Below, one piece after another: positions 41,501-56,500 of a DNA stretch of 64,000 nt (the first letter of the stretch is position 1; each line of letters begins with the position of its first letter). The stretch is from Amblyornis subalaris (lineage: Eukaryota > Chordata > Aves > Passeriformes > Ptilonorhynchidae). A program made the position numbers and the translations under genes. The stretch is from the NCBI GenBank assembly GCA_018881555.1, contig JACAXG010000076.1:1808003-1872002 (forward strand). Reading direction: 5' to 3'. Under the pieces are notes generated by a model. That model was not told the origin of the DNA. It saw only the letters and a list, made by a program, of their open reading frames with translations, and made no database searches.

Positions 41501-44500
41501 CTGTGGAAGAGATAGTGCAATACTGCTGAGCTCCATCCTGAGAGGCACAAGCAGCCTCACAGCCCAGTGCAAGGTGACATCATCTGGCCTTTGGTGCCTC
41601 TCTGACAAAAGCACCATTGTGTGTCTGTCACTTCCAGGAGCTCCCTGCTGTCCCCAGGTTTAATAGGGAGCTTTCCCACACACAGTCCTTCAGTCCTTCT
41701 CTTGCCAGGGCAGGCCAACCCCAGCTCACAGGGAAGCTAGGTTTTATTTAACTCCCCACCTCCATTCACTTTGCAGGAGNAAACAAATTACCTTTTCCAT
41801 CCGTAGTGCCTTGGATGATTAATTAGCGTCAGTAATGAAGTAGTGTCTTGGGACCCCACCCCAACGGAGTCCATGTACCAGGCACTGAATACACAGGAGC
41901 ATGAAAATGTGCCTACCTGAAAGAGCTGCTAGGTTACTGCAGATAAAAAGTGCTAATTTCATTAGAAGCAGGTCAGATTCACCTGAAATAACCCTGAGAA
42001 GTGAAACTGCAATTATACACTGCGATATCTTCAAGCAATTCCATATTTCCCTACAAACATTGGTGTCACAAGGCCCTGCAGAGAGGGTTTAGTACATGTT
42101 TCATATCCTAGCTGCCCTCCAGTCTGGTATGTAGGACAAGAGGCAAGCTAGGAGATTGGATTGCTTTAAACCTTGTCCATCAATGTTCACACAACAAAGC
42201 TCTGAAGCGCAGGAGCCAGGACTCTGCAGCAAGCTCAGAGCTCCATGAAAAAGCCCCAGACCCCCTGCATGGCTGTGGGAAGGTAACGAAGTATTTTCTA
42301 CGTCTGTTTCTCACTCACAAAGCAAGGATGTTCATTCATTCAGTTGTTCTGGTTACAGCCAGTCCCTGCCAAGTGACAGCCACCCAGCACCTCGCTGGCA
42401 GAGCCAGGCCACCAGATACTGCTCGTACAGACAGGAGCAGGAGGCATCTGAGGATTTCTGCTGCCTGCTCCAAAATTCCTATTGTACTTTCAGTCCCTAC
42501 TCACCCCTCTATGTGAGCCTGACAGGCCACAGCAGGGGATATGATCCTGACCCACGTCCTGGTATTTTGGCTAAGCTGTGCAGAGAGGGAAAAGAGGAGC
42601 TGGTGCCCTCAAAAGAAGGAGAGGGAGATGGGGCAGGGGTGATTAACAGGGCTGCTTTGCTCTGTCTGTGTGAGTTGGTGTTTATTGCTTGTTTGGAGAG
42701 AGAACATAAACTAACAGCTGATTTTGTTCTTCTGTGGCTCTTCAGAGGTGTGTTTGTGATGCTGTTCTTCAGGGGAGCAGAGCCCTGTTCAGCCCACGAG
42801 CAGTCTGTGGCCATGGGAGCCAGGCAGGGCCCACCATGGTGTGGCTGGAGGGGGCTAAAGTGTGTGGGGCAGGGGCTTGATGAGGGTCCTGGCAGGGACT
42901 CACTGGCACAGCACAGAGATGGGGAGAAAACCTAATCCTGCTGCTGTGCTGAGGCTCTGACAAAGGCAGGTGCCGGGATTTCAGGCCTCTAAATTATGCA
43001 AGACTTTGTGTTTATGTAAGAATGCTATTTTAGTGCAGGTAGTCCAAGGGAAGGGGGATGGCGATCCAGAGGCGAAGACAACACAGGGAGGCAGGCTGGG
43101 AGCCGTGCTCTGAGGGCAGGGATGGAGAGGGAATGTCCTGAGGCATGGGACAGGCAGGTGAGGTTCAGATGAAGAGGCAGAGGAGAGAACTGCCCATGTG
43201 CTCAATCTGATAACCAAGTCAACCCAGCCCCTGCTCCTAAGAGGGCCAAGTGTGACCTCTGTGGTTCTCCATTTCCAGCACCGTGCTGCCCTGCAGCCTC
43301 CTCCTGAAAGTCTCAGTGACTTCAGGGTGCGGGGGAGAGCGATGCTGAGCATGTCATCCGGGGATGGATACCTATCCAAACAAGAAAGAGGGGTCTAGTT
43401 TGCTGTTGAGAATCTGGAGAGGCTACATCTGCATAACCAACACCTGCTCTGGGTAAATGCTGCGGGGAGGGAACATCTCCTGGCTTCCAAACTTGCTATC
43501 ACACCCCTTATGCATCTTGGGTGCTGTCCTCCAGGTCTGTATCTTGCCATTTCTCCTAGCCACCTACTAGGGAAATTAGCATTTCCTTTGCATATCCACA
43601 GTAGAGTCAGGAAGCTGGACTTGGCACCTTTATCTTTGAGCAAGCAGAATCCAAGCTAGAACGAAGACTTGATCTCCATTTGCATTCAGAACCAGCACTT
43701 GATTACAAACTAGACCAGAATGACAATGGGGGGACGCAGAGTGTGCTGCTGTGTGCAGACCAGGCTCCAGGACTCCTTTGCTAGGTGCAATCCATCTTTG
43801 TTCTCCTTCATGGCAAAGAGTTCTTTGTTAGCTCAAGCCCTGGGTGCAGCTGAACCTTTCTACACCTCCATGCCAGCAACTCCCATGAACAGCCTTGCCA
43901 TGTCCTGGTTTGAGACAGTCAGGGACTGAAATAATCTGCTTTATTCCCAGGCAAGGAGACTTTTTCAATGTAGCTGTTAATACTATCGATCTCCAGCAGT
44001 TCCACTCGAGAAAACATTTCTTACAGAAAACCCAGTGACTCACAGTCGACCTCCAGGCGCTGCACTGAAAGGATGTGTTTGCATCTGAGAGTAGCAACAG
44101 TACAGCAATTCCAGCCAGGAATAGGCCACTGAGCTTGGAGGGGGTCAGTCACCGTGGGGCCACAGGGACTATGTGTGTGAGGTCTATTAGTAAAGACTTG
44201 ATGTGCAGTACTGAAAGATGCTGCCTCCTTAGGAAAATCAGCAGAGTCAGGCCCAGTGCACAGATGCAGCTGTTAAGAGGGATTTTCTAAAGCACACAAT
44301 TCCTAATTCCCATTGACTTCAGAATCTTGGTTGTTCTGAACAACACGTGGGGCACAAATGTCTTTTGAAATATGCCCACGAATTCTTGTATCATGTGCAT
44401 TTCTGGAGTACAGCACAAGTGAAGACAGAAGGGAGCTCACCCCTCCCCTGCCAGGCTGCCCCAAGTGTTACCCAGATGTGCAGCCCTGAGCAGAGCCAGG

Positions 44501-47500
44501 CACAGCTCACACACTGCTTCTCTCCAAGTGGGCCTTGGTTAGAAATTATCGAGTGCTAATAAAACTGCAGTTCCTAAATTGAAAGGCAAGTCTCTGGTTT
44601 CTCCTCAAATTGTCCACGAAACTTTACTCAAATTTGGAAACAAGACTGCTACTGTAAGAGAAAGAAAATTCAAGTCTAATTGTGTCATTTCCAAAACTCC
44701 AGAATATTAAGCAGTTCAAGGACTCTATTAGCCTCAGGGGAACTACTGAGATTAGTGAATCATGATGAGAGAAAAGCCTGGGTTTAGATATGGAAATTAT
44801 GGAAAAAGAGGGTTTTACAGTATCAGTATTTATTGTCACAGAGGTCTTGTCACCGAAACTGTACCAGAGCATCAGACACTCCTGCTTTCTCCCCAGAGCT
44901 GCTCCTGGTGTCACCTTGCAATGGTGTCAGCAGTGAGGTGTGAAGCTGTGGACATCAATGCATCCTGCACTGCTCACACACAGGTCAGTGATTAACCCCA
45001 AAGAGTGTTCCCTGCCCCAGCTCACAGCTCCTGCCACCAGCCTGGATGCAAGGAAGTGAGACGAGCAAGAGACCAGCATTGCCCTGGGGGGCAACAACAT
45101 GAAAATAGGGAAATGTGCCTGGGATGGAAGTTTATGCCCTGTAATCATTAACAGCACAGCACAGGCTGCAGCAGGACTGAACAGGTCCATGATGGTGTGG
45201 GATCACTGAACCTTTAGTCCTTCATGAGCAGTGTGTGGCTCTGCAGTAGGTACAGGGCACTCAATAGGCAGCAGGCGGCACTTGGGCCGGTTCTACCAAA
45301 GGACCCACGAGCCTGAAGAGTACTCGTGTGCCTTACACCCTCATGGAACAGCTCATCCTCCACTACACTGCATGTGGTCTGAACACGTCCCAGTGCTCTT
45401 CTCCACGTGACAAAAAGAATTGGATTTTTAGGAAGAAAACCCTGGAGCTGAGGGTTTGGTGGGACTCCAGGGAGTACGCCGGACCTGGCTGTGCAGGGAA
45501 CAGGGTGATATGGGACCCTGGCCCGTGGTGCTCCCTGCAATGCACAGGGCCACATCCTGCCCTCCAGCAGATCCACCCCTGCAGGATCTCTGCAGCAGCA
45601 GTGACAGAAGGATGGAGGAAGTGGGAAGTGACTCAGGTGTCCTGATAGCTGTCAGGCGGCTGCCAATTAGTCCAAATAACCCATCTGGTCCAGGGAAAGG
45701 ACATTTAAAGAATGTCTAATCACTGCTGCAGGAAAGAAAGAAAACCATTCCATAGTGCCTTTAAAAAAATCCCTGCTCCCTCATCAAAGCATCCTTCCTT
45801 CCAGGGACCCATTCAAGACTTTTATGCTGCAGATTTATCACACTGTTATTTGGTCAAAACATGAAGCAGCTTGTCAAAGTATTATGTAAAGTAGCATGGA
45901 TTCTGTTTGCCTTCAGGCCTCATTTAGTACAGCGCAAAGGCAGATTGAAGAAAGCAAGTGTAGAACCAAGCTATTGTTAGTAAATCTTATTTTGCTAAGC
46001 TGAATTTGGCTTTGTGGTCACAGTCCCTCAGGGTCCCTCTCCTCGGAACTCTGATCAATAAAGTACAAAGGGCCTTGCAAGGGACAAAATCAAAACAATA
46101 TCAAGAATGGCACCCACTGCTGTGTACTCAGTCTGGTCTTACTCCTGTGTCTCAGGACTCAACCTAAGAGCCAGAAAGGCTCAGCCAAAGCATGAGGTTC
46201 CACTATAGCCACAGGCTTTTTTTTTTTAGATTTTTCCCTTCATGGAGAGATACCCGTGGGACAGGTTTAAGTGTGTGTACCTTCATTCTGTTTTGTTGCT
46301 GAAACACATCACCCTGCTCTGGTGGAAATCCATCTGGGCATTTGTATTAGGTGCACAAGGAGGGCCTCTGCTCCACCCCACGGGCAGCCCCAGCTCTATG
46401 CCCCTGCAGTTGTCACTCAAATTAAGGCATCTCCTCGTTACCGAGCCAATCCCATGTGCTCTCTACACTCTGGTTACCTTCTCAATTACATTTTTTCAGG
46501 CACCAACAAAGAAGCAGCTTTGAGTCGTGGCTGAGTGTTCTTCACCAGAATGTAATTTGAAAGCCATTATATTTCATCTCTGTAATACTCTACAACCAGT
46601 AACATAATTGGTGAAAAAGCCTCTTTATTTCAAACTAGATAAAAGCTTTGCAGAGATCTCATACAGTGATATTTTAGCTAGTGAAATTAAATGCTTCAGT
46701 AATATAATGATAATACTGTTAAAGCCACTTTATTTTACAATTAAAAGGTACCTGCTTCTTTGCCAAGATTCAGCATCAGACAAAAAGCTCTGTCTTGTTC
46801 TATTTAGCACTAACATTTTAATTTAGCTTTTATCCATTTAAATGCTGTTTTTATTAGCCTTCAACTAAACTCCAATCCACCATGACTCTTATGCAAAACA
46901 GAATTAATGTGCCTGACTGGTTCCACCTCCTCGCTGGAGCAGCCATGGAGTTCTCAGCACTCTGAGGAAGGCACTAAAGGTCGCCGTTGCCTGGAGATGA
47001 CACATTTCACTGACTGATCCCTCCACCCATCTGTTATCAGTCCTGCACAGCGCACTCTGAACAGGCTGGAAGAACTGAAGCATCTCTAGTCACCGGCCAC
47101 TCCTCAAAAACTGGGTCATGGCACCTGGCTACTGAAAAAGCCCTAAGCTGTCTTCTGGCACAGTGGCCTCTATTCACAGCTTGACCAGTCCCCACTCGTT
47201 TCAGCTCAGAAGTTAAGTGACAGAAGGTAACTAATTATTCTGTGGTAAGAAGTCCAGAGGTGATTTAGGGTTGGAGATGAGCAGGGTGGAAATCTGCAGG
47301 AGTTTCTAAGTCAGTGGGGCAGCTCTATGGCACAGTGAGACCCCCCCCCCAGGCACTGAGCCGAAGGTTGGATTCTTGTGTAATCTCAGAGGTGTTTTTT
47401 CCTCTCCTCCCACTCAAGACGTACAAGCAGAGCATAGTCAGTTCTCCACCACAGTCACACAATGCTGCCTAGAAACACCGTGCATGATGCCACTGCAGAA

Positions 47501-50500
47501 ACAGCTCATTAAGAGCTTCTTCCCTTTGTGTTAAGATAATAGGAACATCGGAAAGTGGGTAAAACAAGCTTGGGTTTGCCTGAGACATGGCACACTCAAT
47601 TCTTCTAGAAAAGCAACTTGCACATTTTGAAAGCCATTTCTTCAGTTTATGAAATCACATTTTTTTGTAAGGCTAGGAAAGCAGCATGTGCATGGAGCAC
47701 ACCAGAGGCTGCCAAGGTGACTGTGGACCAGAGGACACATGCAGAGAGGCCTAAGGAGCTGCACCTGCATGACCCACCCTTCAGACCCAGCCTTTCCCTT
47801 CCTTGGGCCTTCACGGCAAGGGATCTCAGGGAGATCTAGTCCTGCCTGGTGTTTTGGATAATTGGTGCTGCAGGGCAGACTGGGAGAGGGGAGAGGCTAT
47901 AAAACTCAGTGGCAGGGCAGGAAAACCTTGCTGGAGGCAGGATGGGACCAGTGCCTGAGAGGCTGCAGTTCCTGCAGTCTCAAGCTGAAGCCACTTGTTT
48001 TGCCTGGAGAAATGGATTCTTGCCAGACTTTCTGCCAGAAGGCTCACCTCCTTCTTCAGCATCCTGTGCAGCCCAAAGGTAAGACCCATAATGTGTCTGT
48101 CATCCCTTAATGGAAGGTGGCATTCCTGTCAGGTCCTTTATCTTCCTCAAGACCAGGAAACAGACTGTGGGAACCAAGCTCAAGGCCTGTTTGCAGTGTG
48201 GAACAGTAAAATGCTTTTCAGTAGAGCAGTGCACTGAACGTGGTGGTTTCAGTGCTGCCTGCCCTGCGTAGGAGCAAGTAAGAGGCTTCCTCAGGTAGGA
48301 CCCTCAGAGCATCTGGTGGGACTCCTGCCTCCTGGGAAGCCCAGCCTGAACCCCATCTCTGTGCAGGAGACTCTGCTATAGCTGCAACAAACAGAGGAAA
48401 ACAAACTAATGAGGCATTAGGGCTAAACTTAGCTGCAATTAACATTTAATTACTATCCTGAAAACACTCGCTGTATTTTGCCAGGGCCTGGAAAGGTAAA
48501 CCCAATTAGCTTAATCTTGTGTGGTAGAAACCTTAAACTGGTTCAGATGCCTGGTCCCATGGATGGGACCCTGAGAGTAACTGGTGTTTCTGAGACCACA
48601 GTGCCTGGAGCTGAGCAGTCCTGCAGGCTGATCATGTACTGCCTGTGTGAAGCTGCAGGAGCCTTTCTTAGACCTTTGCTTTGGAGAAGAGTCAAAACTG
48701 ACAACAGACATTCTGCAGAAGGTGCCAGAGCAGGTTTGTACATGCTCATGTACATTGGTTTCGCTGCCTAAAACCACAGCTCTCTACTGGAGGCCATAGG
48801 CTGTGTCTAACATGCAGCAGGGTAAACAATCCTTGGATGCTTCTCCAGAGAAGTAGGGAAGGTATCCTAGAAAAAGATGTTCTCTTGGAGCATACTCTGG
48901 GGTGAATATATAGTCTTTTTAGTATGGGGGAGAAGGAGGAAGAGATGCTTGTGTTTCACACTCTAACCTTGTCAGAACCATCGTGTTTTTCCTGCACCTT
49001 CATTTACATGAAAGGAAGGTGCATGATATTCTGAGAACTAAAGAAAGGTCCACCCCAGCAGTCTGAAGTTGCTGAAATATTTTAAGATACTGGGATTGTT
49101 GTCTGTCACAGTCCAGGGCTATCATTACCTGAGCATTTGGATGCTGTTCCAAAGAGGCTGAAAGGGAAAACCCTCCAGGAACTGCAGCAGAACAAACCCC
49201 CATCCAACAACAACAGCTCCTGGCGTGCAGCTACAGAGGTCTGTACCCCAGGGCAAGTGCTCCAACACTTTGCACTTCCATGTTTGAGTCTGTGCCTCAA
49301 CTACAGCTGACCAAATAATTTCATTATAGAGGGAGAGGCTGCACAGAATAACCAAGAAACCCATCAGCTGGGAGTTGAGCTTCTCTTTTTGCTCAGTACT
49401 GATCACAACTCCAGCTCAGATTAACATGAAGCTGGCAGGAAAACTTAGCTCTGAGCATAATAACTGAGGAAGGGCTTACAGACAGAATATGTCAGAGGAA
49501 TCAATGTAGCAGTTTTCCTGGCGAACTTCTGTAGTGAGAAAGCTGCCTTCCTGGGAAAACTAAGGGAACTGTCTTCTAGAACAATCTCATGGACAAGCCT
49601 ATGAAACATCTCTACCTCTGAAACCTGCCATGCCATAGTAAATTAAACTGAGAGGGCTGAAGGCAGTCTCCCTGCCCTCTGCCAGCTGTCCACCTGGTTC
49701 CTCTCCTTCTGAAGGAAGGACAGATAAATCACATCTATATTTGCTCCTGAACCGTTGGAATCTACATCNTGGCAGGGCTTTAAGTACAAGGTGCTGTGTG
49801 AGCCAGCCCAGCTATCAGACTGGGAGCTGCTGGAGTGCAGAGGCAGGTTCCCTGCAGCTGTCCCTGCTGCCTCTGCTTCACAAGTTTGTGTGGTAAGACT
49901 GTAACTTACTCATCCTNATTTAAACTTCTGTCATGTCACACTTCAACACTACCAGCTGATACTTGGCAGTCAGTCTGACTTACAGTGTAGCTGGATTGCA
50001 CTTCCTCGCTCAAATACCGTGTGGAGAAACTGCAAAGTGCTGAGGTTCTGCTTAAAGCATGGATGCAGCAAGAATGATCAGGATAAGAGTGGGGCTGAAG
50101 TGAGAACCCAGTTCTCATTTCAAGCAGAGCTCAGGCACTTCTCATGTATCCTGTGTCAAGACTTATAAATGTTTCTGTTTCTCTGGCACACTGGCCTCTG
50201 GGGAAAAAGGCTTCTCTATTAAATTAAGCCCAAGAAATGTGGAGGTAACAGAAGACACATTAGTCTGGATGCCTGCCTCCTGTTTGCTCATCCTGGTGTT
50301 TGGATGGGCACAGCACCAGTTGGCTGTTCCCTTATGGAATGATTAAATAATCCAACATCTGGCTCCTTTCAGAGTGTCAATACCTGCTTAGGTCCAAGCT
50401 AAACCTTCCAAACAGAACTGAAATTTGTAGGCTTCTTAAGCGCAAATTGCAGAGAAACTGATTCCGTGCCTTAAAGGTAGATAAATGGAGTGTCTTGGGG

Positions 50501-53500
50501 AATTGCTGGCAGCAGGCTGTCTGTGGGGATGACAGGCTTTGACACTTCCTCCTACTGTGTCCTTGTACAGCTCACCACTCAAAATAGCAGCATGTCACCA
50601 GGCCTGCTCAGCTGGCTGTGAAGTGCTGGACTGAGGGTAGAGTTGCTCTAGGAAGGGAACAGCAGACTTGCTCTTCTGGTCAGTGCTGGCTCTGGAGAAC
50701 ACATGCAGGCCACGTGGTGACATTAACCCTGCACTTAAAGCCATCCATTCCCTGGTCTCCCAGGCTAAGATTTCCCAAGCAACCTCAGGAGCTTCAAAGA
50801 AGTGTTTTGTGTTTTACAAAACCCATCTTCCCATTAGCTACTGCTTGACTTGTGCAGGAGGAAATATCTTGTCTTGTACATAAGCTCCCTGGAGTGCTGA
50901 GAAGGCTCCAACACCTGCAGAGGAATCCACTCCAGCAGAAAGCCAACTCCACTGGAACGCTGACGGAGCACGGGAGCAGGAGCTTCCAGACACCCAGACC
51001 TGGATGGCCTGGGGCAGCTGGAGGCAGCAGATGCTGCTCCCTGGGAGGTGGGGGAACACCTGCCTGGGGTGCTTGGAGCTGTGGGATGAATTGGACTCTC
51101 CTAAGCAGGCACTCGTGCCTGTCAGGGTACAGTGTACTTATCCAAACAGCAAACTCATTTCATCACCTCCCCTGCCAGGGCAAGAGGTAGAGGGATTAGC
51201 TTGAACTCTGATCATATAATAACAACATGGCAGCTGTATGCAGCTAATAATCCACTGGGAGGATTAGCAAACTTAAAGTTGTCTAGCTCTGCATAATTGG
51301 AAGCTAAGAACAGCAGCTTCCCTGTTCTACCTATTGCATTTGCATTCTCTCCAGTGGAAACATAGAACATGATGAGACAAGGTTTTCCAGTCTGTTATGA
51401 AATGGGAATCTAATGTGTGACTAATGGAGTATTGCTGGCAATTCTACAAGCATCCATTCAGCCCAGAATACGGATTTAAGCTTTACTATGAGTGCACCTC
51501 AAATACCTACTGCCAAAGAGCAGGTCACGATTTCAGCAGGCTAAAACTAAAACTTGTTATTTGAGGCTCTCTGGGAGTGATGTCCTGAAGTCTGCAAGCA
51601 GACTGCTCTGCTTATGCATGGAGAATCCCACTGAGCTAATCTTGGGTTCCCTGGCATAATTCATACGTAACTGGTAAAAGAGCCCAGTACGAAACACAGA
51701 ACATGCCAAGGAGTAGACCTGGCATCTGGAGTTGGTACTTCCTTATGACCCTCTCAGGACTCTTGGAGTGCTCGGCAGCTCAAGGCTTTTCCCCCCAGGC
51801 AGTTTTGGAGCTTGTATCCATTTACTGATGAGTAAGTAGAGTAACCAGCTCTGTCACAGCCTGGAAAAGAGAGCTGTGACTCCTCACCCTCCTCCCCGCT
51901 CGCTGGTGGAGCGGCAGAAGCGGTGAGTAACAGGCTGTGCCGTGGCTCCGTCACCGCCGGCATGGATCGCGCCTCCTCCCGTGTCGCAGGGCACAGGGAG
52001 CAGCACAGGGAATGTTGTGCTGGGGCTTGTACCGAGTGACTTTTCCCTTCCGCTCCAGTAGAGAATTCCAGTGGAACACAGGAGTGCACAAAGGATGAAA
52101 GCTTCACCACGACATGCCCCTGCCAGCACTTGGCAGGGCCGTGGGACCTTACTTGCTCTTGCAGTGTGAACAGGCACTACCACTCACAATAACGTGGGAG
52201 CAAAATACTCGTTTTCCCCAATTGCTTCTTCCACGGTTTCCTCCCAGTTGTAACTGGTGCTGCTGAGAGTCCATGGGAAAAAACTCCAGTACAGACAAGG
52301 CCTCTGCATGCAAATGAACGCTACATAAATAACCCCCATCTTCCCTCAGTTCCTAGGTTGGGTACTCTGTGCACTAGAATTCTCTTCAAAGACCTCCCAG
52401 TTCATTCTTTATGCTCTAATTAAGGATCAGTGCCAATTAACTATCTTCAATAGAGGAGCATCTTCCGCTCAGCAGCCAGGAAGTGTCTGAATAAGATCCT
52501 GCTGTACAGTGTGCACATGAAAAGGGAAGCCCTCCCTTTTTGGAACGGGCTTCCAAGATTAAAAACCCAGTATAGATTACAGGATGCCTACTTTAAAAAT
52601 CTTGTGTGACAAGATTAACTGATGGCACCCAGGAATGCAGAATGGGTTTTTTACATGTTTCTTGCGGCACTCAAGCATGTTACTGCACTGCCAAGGCTCT
52701 GAGCTAGGTACCATTGTGGCAATAGCAGGTGTGACAACAGAATGTGATAGTTTAAGTGATATTAAAATGCTATTTGCTTTTTCTTACAAAGGTGTCATAG
52801 ATCAGCAGAAGTGCAGTGTCAAATCTGATTATAAATATTGATTCAGATGAAAAATTGCCAATAGCTATGCCAGCACCTAAACTGCCCTGGTAGTTTTCAC
52901 CTATTGCTTTTGCTTCCCACAGATATTCACCTGTTCCATAAATAACCAGGCAATTTAGACTGCTGCTGCACTGTGTTCTGAGCAAGAGCTGTGCTAATAG
53001 TCTGAGCAGGCAAAGGGAGGGAAATGTCATTTCTGAGCTTGGCTGGAGATGAATACATCAGCTCCCCAGCCAGTTACAGGCTAAGTTTAAAAAGCACTAT
53101 TCTAAAGGAAAATTAGATGGTTAAACACTGTGGGGGGAGGGGGGAAAATAGGATAATCCCTTCAAAGCTTTAAATGGAAGATTCTCAAACCTGCTTCAGC
53201 TGATGTGAGGCATATGAACAGCTCAGAATTAAGACCCCTGCAAAACTTCAGCCAGACACAACAGCTGCACTGCCTTTTGGGGGAGATGCACTTGAACTGG
53301 TTATACATGAAGCAGATGTAAGCTACCCCACCCTGCTAATCACAGCTAAATCTGGGGACCATTCACAGGCTGCTCTGCAGAATAAAGGGGTAGAGCAGGA
53401 AGAGCGCAGGCTTGGCGATGAGAAACAGGAACTGTAAAACTGTATTGGAGGATGGGGAAAGCAGCAAAGTATTCGAGGAGCAGCAGAATCCACATAGTCT

Positions 53501-56500
53501 AGTCAGATGGGATTTACATCCGTCACATCTGTCAGGGCACTGATATTTCAATATATAACACAATATACTTGGAACTGTCAATGAACTCAAGTGCTTTTGT
53601 GGAGCAGATTGTGTACAGCTTACTTTTCACACACACAAAATTCCAAACAGGCTAAATAAATCTCTTAGGTTCAAGGAGAAACCCCATGGCTGCTCAGTAC
53701 AGAAGAGGAGGTTACGTTTGAGTCTTGCTAACTGATTCCTTTGCAAAGAGCACAGAATGGGCCTATGCCAAGATGCCTTGGGAGTTTCTGGAGGAGCTTG
53801 TTACAAACCTGATTGTGCTGAGATTTGAGCTCCAGATATGAACGCTGGAGGGAATGCAGAACAGCAGACTGCAACCAAGTCACTCCATGGAGTGTAACCT
53901 TTTAGTCTGTGTGGGCTCAGCATTTTGAACTTACCCGGATCCTTCTCATGGCTGCCACGATCTCCACACGGCTGTTGGGCCTGGGGACATCCAAACTCCC
54001 GATGTACTGAAAGAGAGAACAGTGAGATGTCTCTGTAGTAATGCATAAGTTCATGGTGTAGGCTGCTTCAAAACACACAGCCTCTCTCATTTTAGTCCCT
54101 CCTCAGTTATACTCTTTTGACCCAGAACAGGATAGAATATCTGTTGCGGATAACATTATCAAGGCAGGGAATTCTGAGGTTGGGTGTGAGGCTCTGACCT
54201 CATTTAGATTCTGGATGTGCCTTTACCAGTGCTTTGCAGGGCAATGTCTGCTGCTAATCGAGTCACGATCCTATGGATCTGAAAATGGGACTGTCTATCC
54301 TTTGTTCTTCCTTACTACACCTGCTTGAAACTAAAGGCACGTAAGAGTTGGAAAGCTGCCATGATGTGCAACAAACAGCTTTTCCGGAAAACGCTTGTGA
54401 TTCTGGCCTAAGTTTTTAGTCTGGACCATCCTCCCTCTGGACACCACTGTCNCTGCTTGGTTGGACCCGCTCAGCTGACTGCAGAATCCTGGTAAACCCA
54501 CCCAAATCTATGTCCTACACCCCTGCTTTTAACTCTGCTTAGGGGAGCTGCAGTTCTAACCATGCTGCTTTGGGTTGAATGGTGCATTTTGGTGCCTGCA
54601 CCAGTCCTAGCAGAGTGCCTTATTGGGGTCTGAGGTGTGACAGATGGTGGGTTCCCATCACCTCCACTTCTATCACCACAGCTACAGCCTCCTTGAGTTG
54701 GATGCCTGTTCTCCTGCATGGAATGGCAGTACGCTGCCAAAGCTCCANAGGTTATGGTGGAAGACCTGCAGGCAGCTTCCTGCTGCTGGCATTTCTCCCT
54801 CCCCTGCTTGCCTGCGCTCTCTCCCCTTGTGTGCCGAAGCAGAACCTGCTCGTGCACCTGTTGGCAGGAGGCAGCTGCTGCTGCGCGGTGGCACCGGTGA
54901 CGGCGCACGTGGCACGGCTGCACAGGAGTGCCCCACGCCGCCGAAGGGAGGAGGCACAAAGCTGCCAGCTCAGCCTTGGGAATGAGGAAAACACGCGGCG
55001 TCCTGGACAGTCAGGTCGCGTGGGGAGCAAAGGCCACTAATGCTGTGAAGNGGTGTGGCCCAGCTCTGAGGGAAGACCTACACACCCAGGGCATGTTGGT
55101 GAGGGCAGGAAGAATGTCATCCAAGTGAGAGGGTGAGGGCCCGGTGACAAATGCCAGTGTGTGCCGGGAGCGGCCCTGGAAGCTGAGGGCAGGTGCTGGA
55201 TTCGGTGCTGATGAGGTCCCAGTGTGGTCCATCAGCTCCCTCAGGGCAACATAGCCCACCTCTGCTGGTAGTTGAGGGGGCAGAGAGGGCAGTTCCCAAA
55301 GTTTAGTCACCTTCCCACAAGCATTTGGTTCATGAATCGCATCTGGTTTTTAGCACGGGGTTACAAGTCGTTAGTTTTTTTGGAAGTTGTTCCCTTGTTG
55401 AGAGGAAAAGGAGCAGCTAATCAGGAGGCCCTTGCAAACATTCAGGGTGATAATATACATATGAACAGAGACAAAATAGTTCCCCAGAACAGCCCCATAA
55501 GTATTGCTGTTACTGACAGTTCTGGTTTTATTTCTTCACTGTACCACTTGCAGCTTTCAATGGGTTTTATCTTGTAAAATGTCTGCTTAAAANGGCTTTC
55601 AGAGATGAGCTCTCCTGGCTCAGTATTTACTGCTCTTTCGCCTGCCTTGAAATAAACACCGCAAGCAATCTAAAAGGTCATCTGGCTTTGCTGCTGCTTC
55701 TGTAAATGCCTTTGCAAAATGGCATTTTTAAGGGCAGTTAAGTTCAGCTATAGCCTTTGGTAAACCACAGGAGAGCCAAACTCAGAGCACGAGAGCTTGA
55801 GGGCAGCAGGGAGGGGAGCAGCAGAGCCAGGGCTTCCCTCTGGGCTGGTAGGGAGGGCAGAGCTGTATCGCTCTGATCCGTGGCCTCTTTGGTGTGCAGA
55901 TCTCCTTTCCTGCTCTGCTGTGTCCATCAGGACAGTCACAGGTAATCCAGATGAACTTCCTGCAGCTGGCTGACCTTTTGTCTGCCAACAACAGCTGCAG
56001 TGGGGAACAGGCCATGCTCCTGATGATAAATTTATTGGAACAAGAGGAGAGTTGGTGATCGCTGAGCCAGAGAAGATTCTCCCAACCTGTTCTGGTCTGG
56101 CTGCAGAGTTTGGGTACCTGTACTCCCACCCAGAGCCCTGAAACTCACGAAACAGCACATGAAGCTCTGCCCAAACAGCCACCTTTCCACAAGCAGCTCC
56201 CAGTACTGACCCCCTGAAGATTATAGGGGAAGTAAGGCAGTTTGGAATGTGGAGATTAGGGAGTGAGTGTGGTCAGTAAGACTGCCTGGTGCGAGACACC
56301 TGCAGCCAGCTGCAGCCTTGTCATTGTCAGCATTGCAGCTGACTGATGTGCCCACAATGAGCAGCATAATTGGAAGAGACAGACTGTAGAGCAGAACTGA
56401 GCAAGCATGTTACTAAGGTAATGCAAACCCCATCCCAGACCCACACAATCTAACAGTGTGTCATCCACTCGCTAGCTCTGGATGCCTGGAGCTGTCAATC

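Larger units (their letters stand above)
36230..53934 (-). other. Intron 2 of the NOS1AP-like gene (17.7 kb)
   Basis: This intron interrupts the PTB coding region between RRIR and YEFK. A long intron at this point also fits NOS1AP, whose locus is large. No additional coding exon was recognised on either strand. Simple runs occur at 46218-46228 (T) and 47341-47350 (C). Several AT-rich, octamer- or TAAT-bearing stretches could be intronic enhancers: 36650-36830, 37380-37520, 39040-39480 and 51195-51350. Confidence 0.7.
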